NCBI GenBank assembly: GCA_024763495.1
Contig: JANTFJ010000028.1
Coordinates: 1 to 13,261, forward strand
DNA: 13,261 bases
Origin: Desulfobulbaceae bacterium
Lineage (GTDB): Bacteria > Desulfobacterota > Desulfobulbia > Desulfobulbales > SURF-16
Direction: 5' to 3'
Shown piece after piece: positions 7,136-13,261 of the stretch. Every line of letters begins with the position of its first letter. The stretch's first letter is position 1. The translations under genes were made by a program, and so were the position numbers. The notes beneath the pieces are model-generated. The model ran no database searches and was not told the origin of the DNA. It saw only the letters and a program-made list of their open reading frames with translations.

Positions 7136-8767
7136 GTGAATAAAACAAAATTTACCCTGATAATTTCCCTGTTTATTATCTTGTTTACCAATAAATCATT
7201 CTGGATGGAAATTGTCAAAATTTACAATAATTCACAGCAAAATATTTTTTTTATAATCTCTATTTTTTTCTTTCTGCTGATTTTTATTAATCTCTGCCTG
7301 ACCCTTATCAGCTTTAAATACATATTCAAACCCCTGGTAATCTTTATTCTGCTCAGCGCCTCCCTGGCTGCCTATTTCATGAACTCTTATGGTATTATGA
7401 TTGACAGAGAAATGATAAGAAACGTCATGGAAACTGATATAAATGAGGCAAAAGCGCTTTTTAACCCGGCAATATTGCTTTATCTGCTTTTCCTGGGGAT
7501 AATTCCATCCATCTTTGTTTATCGACAGCGCCTTGAAGAAAAACCGTTTATCAAAGAACTACTGACTAAACTTGTTGCCACGGTAATAAGTCTGCTGCTG
7601 ATAACGGCAATATTATTTCCCTTTTATAAAGATTACCTGTCGCTGGGAAAAAATTATAAATATATTCGCCACCTGATTAATCCGGTCAACTATATCTACG
7701 CGATCAGTTCTTATACAAAAAGATCACTTACCGACAAAAATATTCCGTTGAAGCCACTAGGTACCGACGCTGTCCTGCTTACTGATGTACACCAGAGAAA
7801 GAAAAAAAATCTGCTGATTATTGTGGTTGGGGAAGCGGCAAGGGCTGTCAATTTTTCCCTTAACGGCTACCGGGAAAAAACAAATCCTCTTTTAAGCAAA
7901 GAAAAAATTTTCAATTTCAATAACACTTATTCCTGCGGCACAGCAACAGCTGCCTCTGTTCCCTGTATGTTTTCTCATTATAATCGTGACAACTACAGCC
8001 GCAGCAAGGCCGATCATTATGAAAACCTGCTGGATGTCTTAACTCATGCCGGAATAAAGGTTCTCTGGCGGGATAATAATTCCGGCTGCAAAGGAGTATG
8101 CGAGCGGGTCGAGACTGAAAACATGGAACATCTGCACATTCCCGCTCTCTGTGGCAGTGAAGAATGTTTTGATATGGTACTGCTGAACAATTTACAGGAT
8201 TACGTTGACAGTCTGGACAGTGACGCCCTTATTGTTCTCCACCAGAAAGGCAGTCACGGGCCAGGTTATTTTCTCAGGCACCCTCCCCAATTCTCGACAT
8301 TTTCACCTGAATGCACAACCAACCAGCTCCAGGAATGCACCCAGGATGAAGTGACAAACGCCTACAATGACACCCTGCTCTATACTGATTACTTCCTCAC
8401 CCAGGTAATAAGTTTCCTTAAGGACAATTCCGACAAATTCAATACTGCCATGATGTACATGTCGGATCATGGCGAGTCATTAGGAGAAAACAACATTTAT
8501 CTCCACGGGTTACCTTATTTTATTGCCCCGGATGAGCAGAAACACATTCCCTTTATTGTCTGGCTGTCGCCGGATTATATAAGTTTTATTGGACTTGATG
8601 AAACAAACATGAAGAAACAGCATGGAACAAAGTTTTCACACGATAATTTATTTCATTCAGTTCTGGGGCTGATGGGGGTTAAAACGAACGTATATGACCG
8701 GAATCTTGATGTGTTCGCCAGGTGCCGGACAAGCAGGCAAAATATAACACCTGGTAATTTACCGTGA
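7136..8767 (+). CDS. eptA: Phosphoethanolamine transferase, EptA/MCR family
   Basis: An integral membrane enzyme of the sulfatase/alkaline-phosphatase fold that transfers phosphoethanolamine from phosphatidylethanolamine, typically to lipid A, on the periplasmic side. About five N-terminal membrane segments precede a soluble domain. Numbering from an in-frame ATG at 7103, that domain has the metal ligand E244 in VVGEAARAVNFSLNGY, the acceptor T280 in SCGTATAASVPCMFS, H385 in KGSHGPGYF, D455-H456 in MYMSDHGESLGE and H468 in YLHGLPY. Cysteines in pairs (C329/C333, C350/C355, C404/C412) match the disulfides of the family. The GTG at 7136 is preferred over the ATG at 7103 because AAAGG lies 7 nt before it and the protein then begins close to its first membrane segment; the longer form (554 aa) cannot be excluded. 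The 5' part looks more A/T-rich than the flagellar genes. The exact acceptor is inferred. Confidence 0.92.
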   Translation: MNKTKFTLIISLFIILFTNKSFWMEIVKIYNNSQQNIFFIISIFFFLLIFINLCLTLISFKYIFKPLVIFILLSASLAAYFMNSYGIMIDREMIRNVMETDINEAKALFNPAILLYLLFLGIIPSIFVYRQRLEEKPFIKELLTKLVATVISLLLITAILFPFYKDYLSLGKNYKYIRHLINPVNYIYAISSYTKRSLTDKNIPLKPLGTDAVLLTDVHQRKKKNLLIIVVGEAARAVNFSLNGYREKTNPLLSKEKIFNFNNTYSCGTATAASVPCMFSHYNRDNYSRSKADHYENLLDVLTHAGIKVLWRDNNSGCKGVCERVETENMEHLHIPALCGSEECFDMVLLNNLQDYVDSLDSDALIVLHQKGSHGPGYFLRHPPQFSTFSPECTTNQLQECTQDEVTNAYNDTLLYTDYFLTQVISFLKDNSDKFNTAMMYMSDHGESLGENNIYLHGLPYFIAPDEQKHIPFIVWLSPDYISFIGLDETNMKKQHGTKFSHDNLFHSVLGLMGVKTNVYDRNLDVFARCRTSRQNITPGNLP

Positions 8768-8772
8768 AAATA

Positions 8773-8787
8773 CCCGGAAGTACCGGG
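8773..8787 (-). terminator. Weak hairpin after motE and eptA
   Basis: CCCGG (8773-8777), loop AAGTA, CCGGG (8783-8787). On the minus strand it is followed by TATTTTC, which makes a weak intrinsic terminator possible for the fliG-to-motE transcript that converges here with eptA. The stem is short and the T-run broken. No better terminator is seen in the 89-bp gap. Confidence 0.3.
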
Positions 8788-8809
8788 AAGTACAACTCGC
8801 ATTTTCATG

Positions 8810-8855
8810 TACGTGGGTTAGCGAATATCAGGTGCCTGCCCCCGTGAGTAGTTAC
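8810..8855 (-). repeat. Intergenic repeat end after motE
   Basis: Read on the minus strand from 8855: GTAACTACTCACGGGG, then a GCACC block, ATAT and GCTAACC. The same series occurs on the plus strand at 3311-3356, with roughly 80% identity over 46 bp by eye. Its outer end stops 1 nt from the motE stop codon. Confidence 0.7.
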
Positions 8856-8856
8856 C

Positions 8857-9342
8857 TCAAAACATGCCAAGTATACGGCTGACCCGTACCGCCTTTTCCG
8901 CCGCGAGTTTAGGAATGACCCTGGCAACAAAATCAGCCTTCATAGCTCGCAGAATACGGGCCACCTCATCATCGGTCATCTGGTCAAGCAGGGGGGCAAG
9001 CTTGGAAGCACTCATACTGCTGTAAACCTTAATCAACTTTTTAAATTCTTTATCCTGCACCGCTTTCAATTCAGCTATTTTCGTCTTGATGTCGGCTTGA
9101 ACCGTACTGAGTTCGTTTAATTTTTTATCAATTTCCCCTTGAATGGCAGCCAGTTCCTTTTGCCGGGCCACAAGCTCATTTTCCTTTTGGACAACAGCCT
9201 TTTCCCGCCGGGCAATGTCAGCAGCATTGTTAAGTTCCTGCTGATCAGCCATTACCGGCTTGTCAACGGCCAGAACAGAGAGAGGATAACAGGCAAAAAC
9301 TCCAAGTAAGCACAGGGCTATTATATTTTTATAATTTAACAT
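8857..9342 (-). CDS. motE: MotE/FlbB-like flagellar protein
   Basis: A 161-residue protein with an N-terminal signal or anchor sequence (IIALCLLGVFACYPLSVLA, about 7-25), a charged coiled coil (about 36-100, rich in K, E, Q and A) and a C-terminal domain resembling the MgtE N-terminal fold (LAPLLDQMTDDEVARILRAM and IPKLAAEKAVRVSRILG). This architecture matches the MotE, FlbB and YlxF group. Characterised members are periplasmic or membrane-anchored proteins that interact with stator proteins or the motor collar; the exact role here is inferred. The ATG at 9342 has AGGTGA 9 nt upstream. It sits directly after fliJ but is separated by a repeat, so it may be transcribed with fliG-fliJ but is not translationally coupled. 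The symbol is provisional. Confidence 0.8.
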   Translation of the reverse strand: MLNYKNIIALCLLGVFACYPLSVLAVDKPVMADQQELNNAADIARREKAVVQKENELVARQKELAAIQGEIDKKLNELSTVQADIKTKIAELKAVQDKEFKKLIKVYSSMSASKLAPLLDQMTDDEVARILRAMKADFVARVIPKLAAEKAVRVSRILGMF

Positions 9343-9385
9343 TAAAATCTTTCACCTGAGCATCGGACGGAAACAATAAATTTAT

Positions 9386-9480
9386 GTAACTGCTCACCGG
9401 GCACCGCATATTTCCGCGTCCACCCGGCGCAGCGTATCAGTCATACGTAGTCAGCCTGCTTGCGGAAACAGGTAAGCACC
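9386..9480. repeat. Palindromic intergenic repeat between fliJ and motE
   Basis: It begins GTAACTGCTCACCGGGCACC and continues with GCATATTTCCGCG; this 33-bp start matches the inverted right end of the 3311-3468 element with about three changes. TTTCCGC (left) pairs with GCGGAAA (right), and the centre has a perfect CGTAT/ATACG hairpin. The right end is GGTAAGCACC, the block that follows GTAACTACTCACGG at 3311. The element fills most of the gap and stops one nucleotide from the fliJ stop codon. Confidence 0.75.
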
Positions 9481-9481
9481 C

Positions 9482-9916
9482 TTAAACCTTAAACCTTAAA
9501 ACCGCCTGTTCATCATTCTCAATCTGTTCCTGCCGCAACTCTTCCCGACGATATCGCAGAAAATCATTTTCTTTAACCTTCTCCATGATTTTTCGCTGTT
9601 TAACCGCCTCGAAAAGCTCCTGCCTGGCCTGCTCTACTACCTGTTCCTGGGCCTTGATTGTATTATGATGCACCTGAATCCGCCAATCCTGGCTTATTAC
9701 CCCATCCATATACAGAGAAAATATGGCCCCGGACATTTTCTTTCTCTTCCGTTTCTCCAGCTCATTTATCATTATCTCCCTGTCCTTCCGTAAATCATCC
9801 AACATCCTGATATGATTAACCATAATCCGCTGCTCAGCAGCCAGCCGCAACTGGGCCTGCTCTTCAAGATTACGCCGCAGACCAAGAATTGTTTCGAGTT
9901 TAAAATGATATGGCAT
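9482..9916 (-). CDS. fliJ: Flagellar export protein FliJ
   Basis: A 144-residue, almost entirely helical and highly charged protein (YHFKLETILGLRRNLEEQAQLRLAAEQRI at the N-terminus, ENDFLRYRREELRQEQIENDEQAVLRF at the C-terminus). Both its composition and its place directly after fliI are typical of FliJ, the coiled-coil stalk that links the export ATPase ring to the FlhA gate. Its ATG begins 1 nt after the fliI stop codon (TGATATG), so it is translationally coupled. The last codons and the stop lie in three tandem copies of TTAAACC (9482-9503 on the plus strand). The family is weakly conserved, so the call rests on architecture and position together. Confidence 0.88.
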   Translation of the reverse strand: MPYHFKLETILGLRRNLEEQAQLRLAAEQRIMVNHIRMLDDLRKDREIMINELEKRKRKKMSGAIFSLYMDGVISQDWRIQVHHNTIKAQEQVVEQARQELFEAVKQRKIMEKVKENDFLRYRREELRQEQIENDEQAVLRFKV

Positions 9917-9917
9917 A

Positions 9918-11222
9918 TCAGATCAGTTCAGCCAGCCGATCCCGGCTTTCGGCCAGGGAAACCTTTTCATCGACCGGCTGTTTCAGGTAATCATTCAGGC
10001 TGTCAATCATCTCAATGGCCCTGTCAATTTCAGCATTGCTGCCGCTCGTATAAGCACCGATATTGATTAAATCCTCGGAGCGACGATAAGTGGCAAGAAT
10101 TTCAAGAAAATTATGAGCATTCTCAACCTGCTGCCTGTCCACCACATCTGACATGCAGCGGCTTATACTGTTTAAAATCTCAATGGCCGGATAATGGCCC
10201 CGACCGGCCAGATCCCTGGTAAGGACAATATGGCCATCAACGATCGAGCGAACCGCGTCGGCAATAGGTTCATTCATGTCATCGCCCTCAACCAGCACCG
10301 TGTAAATTCCGGTAATACTGCCCTTATTCTCGCAGGTTCCCGCCCGTTCAAGCAGTTTGGGCAACTGGGAAAAAACTGATGGAGTGTAGCCTCGAGAAGT
10401 GGGCGGCTCACCGATTGCTAATCCCACCTCCCGGCTCGACATGGCAAAACGGGTCACGGAGTCCATCATCAAAATCACATCACGATCCATATCACGAAAA
10501 AACTCGGAAACAGCCATGGCCAGGTAAGCGCCTCGCATCCGAACCAGGGGCGGCTGGTCTGAAGTGGCGACAATTACCACAGAACGGGCCAGACCTTCTT
10601 CGCCAAGATCACGCTCAATAAAATCCTTTAACTCCCGGCCCCGTTCACCAATCAAAGCTATAACACTGATATCTGCTGCCGTATGTTTAGCGATCATGCC
10701 AAGCAGAGTGCTTTTGCCTACTCCGGAACCAGCCATGATCCCGATACGCTGCCCCTTACCCAGGGTAAGCAGACCGTTTATGGCCCGGACTCCTACATCC
10801 ACCGGTTGAAGAATCCTTTGCCTGCGCATAGGATTTAATGGTTCAGCATAAAGGGGATACCGCTGCTTTATTTCCAGGGGCCCCTTGTTATCTACGGGAT
10901 TTCCCAAGCCGTCAATAACCCGGCCCAGCAAGGCCTCGGAAACCGGCACCCGGGCCTGCCCCCCAACCAGTCTTATCTTACTGCCTGGTTCGACTCCACG
11001 CATTTCGCCTAAAGGCATGAGTAGAACCCTGCCCTCTCTAAAGCCGACAACCTCAGCCGGCACCTGCTCACGCCCCCGGAAAACATCAACCTCGCAAATA
11101 CTGCCCACCGGAATACCGGGCCCCTTGCTCTCAATGACCATACCCACCACCTGGCTGACCCGGCCCTGGACAGAAACCAGCGGTGTTTTTTCAACCGTCC
11201 GGATACAGGTGGCAAAATTCAT
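9918..11222 (-). CDS. fliI: Flagellum-specific export ATPase FliI
   Basis: A 434-residue ATPase of the F1-beta/SctN type that drives and organises type III export of flagellar subunits at the cytoplasmic base of the motor. Walker A is GSGVGKST (165-172), the GERGRE motif is at 192-197, and Walker B is VILMMD (249-254), followed by SVTRFAMSSREVGLAIGEPPTSRGYTPSVF. The N-terminal 100 residues form the beta-barrel domain. Length and motifs are complete. The ATG overlaps the fliH stop by one base (TAATG), and GGAG lies about 8 nt upstream. Confidence 0.98.
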   Translation of the reverse strand: MNFATCIRTVEKTPLVSVQGRVSQVVGMVIESKGPGIPVGSICEVDVFRGREQVPAEVVGFREGRVLLMPLGEMRGVEPGSKIRLVGGQARVPVSEALLGRVIDGLGNPVDNKGPLEIKQRYPLYAEPLNPMRRQRILQPVDVGVRAINGLLTLGKGQRIGIMAGSGVGKSTLLGMIAKHTAADISVIALIGERGRELKDFIERDLGEEGLARSVVIVATSDQPPLVRMRGAYLAMAVSEFFRDMDRDVILMMDSVTRFAMSSREVGLAIGEPPTSRGYTPSVFSQLPKLLERAGTCENKGSITGIYTVLVEGDDMNEPIADAVRSIVDGHIVLTRDLAGRGHYPAIEILNSISRCMSDVVDRQQVENAHNFLEILATYRRSEDLINIGAYTSGSNAEIDRAIEMIDSLNDYLKQPVDEKVSLAESRDRLAELI

Positions 11223-12082
11223 TATTCCGGCTCCCGAGCCTGCTCGATATCCTCCCGGCTGCCGCTTGAAGAATCATTCCCATCAACCATTTGTAATTCT
11301 TCATCATCTCCTTCACCTTCCTCTTCCAGAGCGGCAATAAAGGCCTGATCAACCACGGCGTACAATTTTTCCAGCCTGGTCTCAACTGTCGAATCTATTT
11401 CACCAAAATCAGTTTCCAGAAAACAGCCCCCGGCAATTACGCCATCATCAGCAAGCAGGGTAAGATGTTTATGCCCGGCCAGGGAAGAATCAAGTCCCTC
11501 AGCCGTAATATTGGCATAATCATCAGGATTAAGATGAACCTTAACCTTAGAATTTTCTACCATATACTCCATTGCTTCATGAAGGCCGGCCTTTACAATC
11601 CGGGGATTTGTCAAAATTTCCTGATTAATTAAACGCCTGCTCATGGCCTTAACCAGAGGCAGCAGCTCTTTTTCATACTGTTTATGCAGGGCCGGACGCT
11701 CCTGCTCAATAGCGGCCAGCAGATCATTCATATTACTTAACCGAGCCGTATATTCTGCCCTGCCCGCAGCTATCCCCTCCTCTTTGCCCTGGTTAAATCC
11801 TTTTTCACGGGCCTTTTTCTCTATCTCCGCTACCCTGGCCCGGGCGTCCGCCACCATTTCTTCAGTCTCTGCCTTGATCCTCTCCTGCTCATCCTGAAGC
11901 ACCTGAAGGGGATCGGGACCTGCGATCTCTTCTCCGCATTCACCACGCCCATTCTTAACCTGCCAGAGCGACTGCAGGGAAACAAATCTCCCTTCATCCT
12001 GTTCCGGCAGACAGGATGAAGACAAACCAACACTATCGGCCGCAATATCCTGCCGCATTTTAATAATATTAGACAAATTCAT
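11222..12082 (-). CDS. fliH: Flagellar assembly protein FliH
   Basis: About 286 residues; the negative regulator and partner of FliI, which links the ATPase to the C-ring. The middle region is a long charged helix (about 80-150, with alanine- and glutamate-rich heptads and KGFNQGKEEGIAAGRAEY containing small-residue GxxxG-type spacing). The C-terminal FliH/SctL domain spans roughly 150-250 (LLPLVKAMSRRLINQEI, VKVHLNPDDYANI, GGCFLETDFGEIDSTVETRLEKL). It ends in an acidic, serine-rich tail. The ATG at 12082 is chosen: it lies inside the last codons of fliG (14-nt overlap) and gives MNLSNIIKMRQ. Three GTG codons just upstream extend the frame only by repetition. Identification is by domain and by position between fliG and fliI. 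Confidence 0.92.
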   Translation of the reverse strand: MNLSNIIKMRQDIAADSVGLSSSCLPEQDEGRFVSLQSLWQVKNGRGECGEEIAGPDPLQVLQDEQERIKAETEEMVADARARVAEIEKKAREKGFNQGKEEGIAAGRAEYTARLSNMNDLLAAIEQERPALHKQYEKELLPLVKAMSRRLINQEILTNPRIVKAGLHEAMEYMVENSKVKVHLNPDDYANITAEGLDSSLAGHKHLTLLADDGVIAGGCFLETDFGEIDSTVETRLEKLYAVVDQAFIAALEEEGEGDDEELQMVDGNDSSSGSREDIEQAREPE

Positions 12083-13091
12083 CCTCACCACCACCGCCGC
12101 TCATAAGCTGAACCTTGCCTTCCTGCTCCAGACGTTTAGCAATTTTAATAATTGACTGCTGAGATCCTTCAACATCTTTTAAACGGGTGGGGCCCATAAT
12201 TTCCATATCTTCCTTCAACATTTCTACAGCCCGGGAAGACATGTTGGCAAAAATCTTTTCTTTTAGATCTTCCGAGGCATTCTTCAGGGCAAGTTTCAAA
12301 TCATCGGTTGAAACCTCCTTGAGAATATTCATAACACCCCGGTCATCAACATTAAGCAGATCCTCAAAAACAAACATCAGGCGACGAATTTCTTCAGCCA
12401 GGCTTTCCCGCTGCTCCTCCACTCCTTCAAGCACCTGACTTTCCAAAGCACGATCAGCATTATTGAGAATCTCGGCCACGGTTTCCACTCCACCAAGACG
12501 CTGGCCTTCCATGCCTTCAACCGAAAGAAGTTCATCCTGCAGCACCCGGTCTACCTCAACTAAAATTTCCGGGCTGACCTTGTCGAGTTCAGCCATACGC
12601 ATGACCACTTCCACTTGGGTTTCTTCCTTTAATTCAGCCAGAATCGCGGCAGACTGAAGAACATCCAGGACAGACAGCACCAGAGCCACGGTCTGGGGAT
12701 GTTCATTGCGAAGAAAATTATAAAGTACCTTTGGCTCAAGCTTCCTGGCCTTCTGAAACAAGGTTAAGCGCCAGTCAGAACGAATTTCCTCAAGAATAGC
12801 ACTGGCCTTATCATTATTCAAAGCTCGCTTCAAAGCAGATTCCAACAGGTCATTACCTGAAAGATAAAGCTCCTCACCACCGGCATCTGATTTAAACTCG
12901 GAAAGCAGGGCAGCAATATCCTCCTTGTCAACATGGTCCATCTTGGACATCTGGCGGCCAACGACCTTGATCTCCTCCTCTTCAAGCCGTTTAAAAACCT
13001 GGGAAGAAAAATCCTCGCCCAGGGTCAGCAGGAAAATTGCCGCCTTCTCAGAACCTGTAAGGTTTTCAGCTGAAGCTTCTTTCTTGGCCAT
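12069..13091 (-). CDS. fliG: Flagellar motor switch protein FliG
   Basis: A 340-residue C-ring protein that couples stator rotation to the MS ring. The N-terminal FliF-binding domain (LTGSEKAAIFLLTLGED), the middle domain with the EHPQTVALVLS motif (130-140), the GG hinge region near 200-201, and the C-terminal torque domain (MFVFEDLLNVDDRGVMNILKEV, about 239-260, with charged residues in the following helix SRAVEMLKEDMEIMGP) are all present. Length is normal. The ATG at 13091 is preceded by AGGTG. fliF normally lies immediately upstream of fliG; here at least 170 bp without a gene precede it. Confidence 0.98.
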   Translation of the reverse strand: MAKKEASAENLTGSEKAAIFLLTLGEDFSSQVFKRLEEEEIKVVGRQMSKMDHVDKEDIAALLSEFKSDAGGEELYLSGNDLLESALKRALNNDKASAILEEIRSDWRLTLFQKARKLEPKVLYNFLRNEHPQTVALVLSVLDVLQSAAILAELKEETQVEVVMRMAELDKVSPEILVEVDRVLQDELLSVEGMEGQRLGGVETVAEILNNADRALESQVLEGVEEQRESLAEEIRRLMFVFEDLLNVDDRGVMNILKEVSTDDLKLALKNASEDLKEKIFANMSSRAVEMLKEDMEIMGPTRLKDVEGSQQSIIKIAKRLEQEGKVQLMSGGGGEDEFV

Positions 13092-13121
13092 TGTTCAAAT
13101 CACCTGAAATTTAAATCATTG

Positions 13122-13261
13122 GTAACTGCTCACCGGACACCGAATCCGGAGTTTCGCAAATCCGCCAGGAGGCTGTCCGAGAATAGAAGCCGTAGCGAAA
13201 AATTGGAGAATTGAGACCATTTTTTCGGTCATTTTCTGCGAATAGCAGCGCTATTTAAAGA
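13122..13261. repeat. Intergenic repeat sequence upstream of fliG
   Basis: Starts with GTAACTGCTCACCGGACACCG, matching 9386-9406 with one difference, 30 bp before the fliG start and oriented the same way. The rest diverges: it contains AGGAGGCTGTCCGAGAATAG (13167-13186), a GACC/GGTC stem around a T-run, and AATAGC-AGC-GCTATT near the edge. No coding frame is seen. The element is cut by the window edge, so its full structure is unknown. Confidence 0.6.

Noticed and set aside
10885..11340. Plus-strand frame of 151 codons opposite fliI/fliH
   Set aside because: It lies entirely opposite conserved fliI and fliH sequence and has a proline/serine/threonine-rich composition typical of an antisense frame.
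13156..13167. Sigma-54-like TGGC...TTGC on the minus strand upstream of fliG
   Set aside because: The spacing between GG and GC is 7 nt instead of 10, so it is not a workable -24/-12 promoter.

Overview
The window is a flagellar gene cluster from a Gram-negative bacterium, read almost entirely on the minus strand. The organism is probably a deltaproteobacterium-type lineage (Desulfobacterota). That placement is inferred from four things: the order fliG-fliH-fliI-fliJ-motE followed by fliK-flgD-flgE, a near-perfect sigma-54 promoter in front of fliK, the large FlgE, and a lipid A-type phosphoethanolamine transferase (which implies an outer membrane). No rRNA, tRNA, CRISPR array or transposase gene is visible.

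Layout on the minus strand, in transcription order from the right edge. fliG (13091-12069), fliH (12082-11222), fliI (11222-9918) and fliJ (9916-9482) are tightly packed, overlapping or spaced by 1 nt, and encode the C-ring switch protein and the export ATPase with its regulator and coiled-coil stalk protein. motE/flbB-like (9342-8857) follows after a 139-bp repeat-containing gap. Two lipid-metabolism genes then interrupt the flagellar order: eptA-like phosphoethanolamine transferase (plus strand, about 7136-8767) and, divergent from it, dgkA diacylglycerol kinase (minus, 7034-6663). A roughly 590-bp stretch without a convincing gene separates dgkA from fliK; its fliK-proximal end carries the sigma-54 promoter. 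The hook-assembly operon fliK (6070-4301), flgD (4213-3545), flgE (3229-803) follows and ends in a strong intrinsic terminator (731-773). Last is a small membrane protein gene with two TM2 domains (502-104), flanked by two direct copies of a roughly 93-bp hairpin repeat.

How the genes work together: FliG-FliJ build the switch and export engine, MotE probably supports the stator, and FliK, FlgD and FlgE control hook length, cap the growing hook and form the hook. EptA and DgkA make a metabolic pair: transfer of phosphoethanolamine from phosphatidylethanolamine releases diacylglycerol, which DgkA phosphorylates for recycling.

The most unusual feature is a family of short palindromic intergenic repeats with ends of the form GTAACTRYTCAC. 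A copy or fragment lies in nearly every junction of the flagellar genes that is not translationally coupled: before fliG, fliJ/motE, after motE, fliK/flgD and flgD/flgE. One copy, 3311-3468, has perfect 12-bp inverted ends like a miniature mobile element. The repeats flanking the TM2 gene share part of this end sequence, and their arms show compensatory changes.
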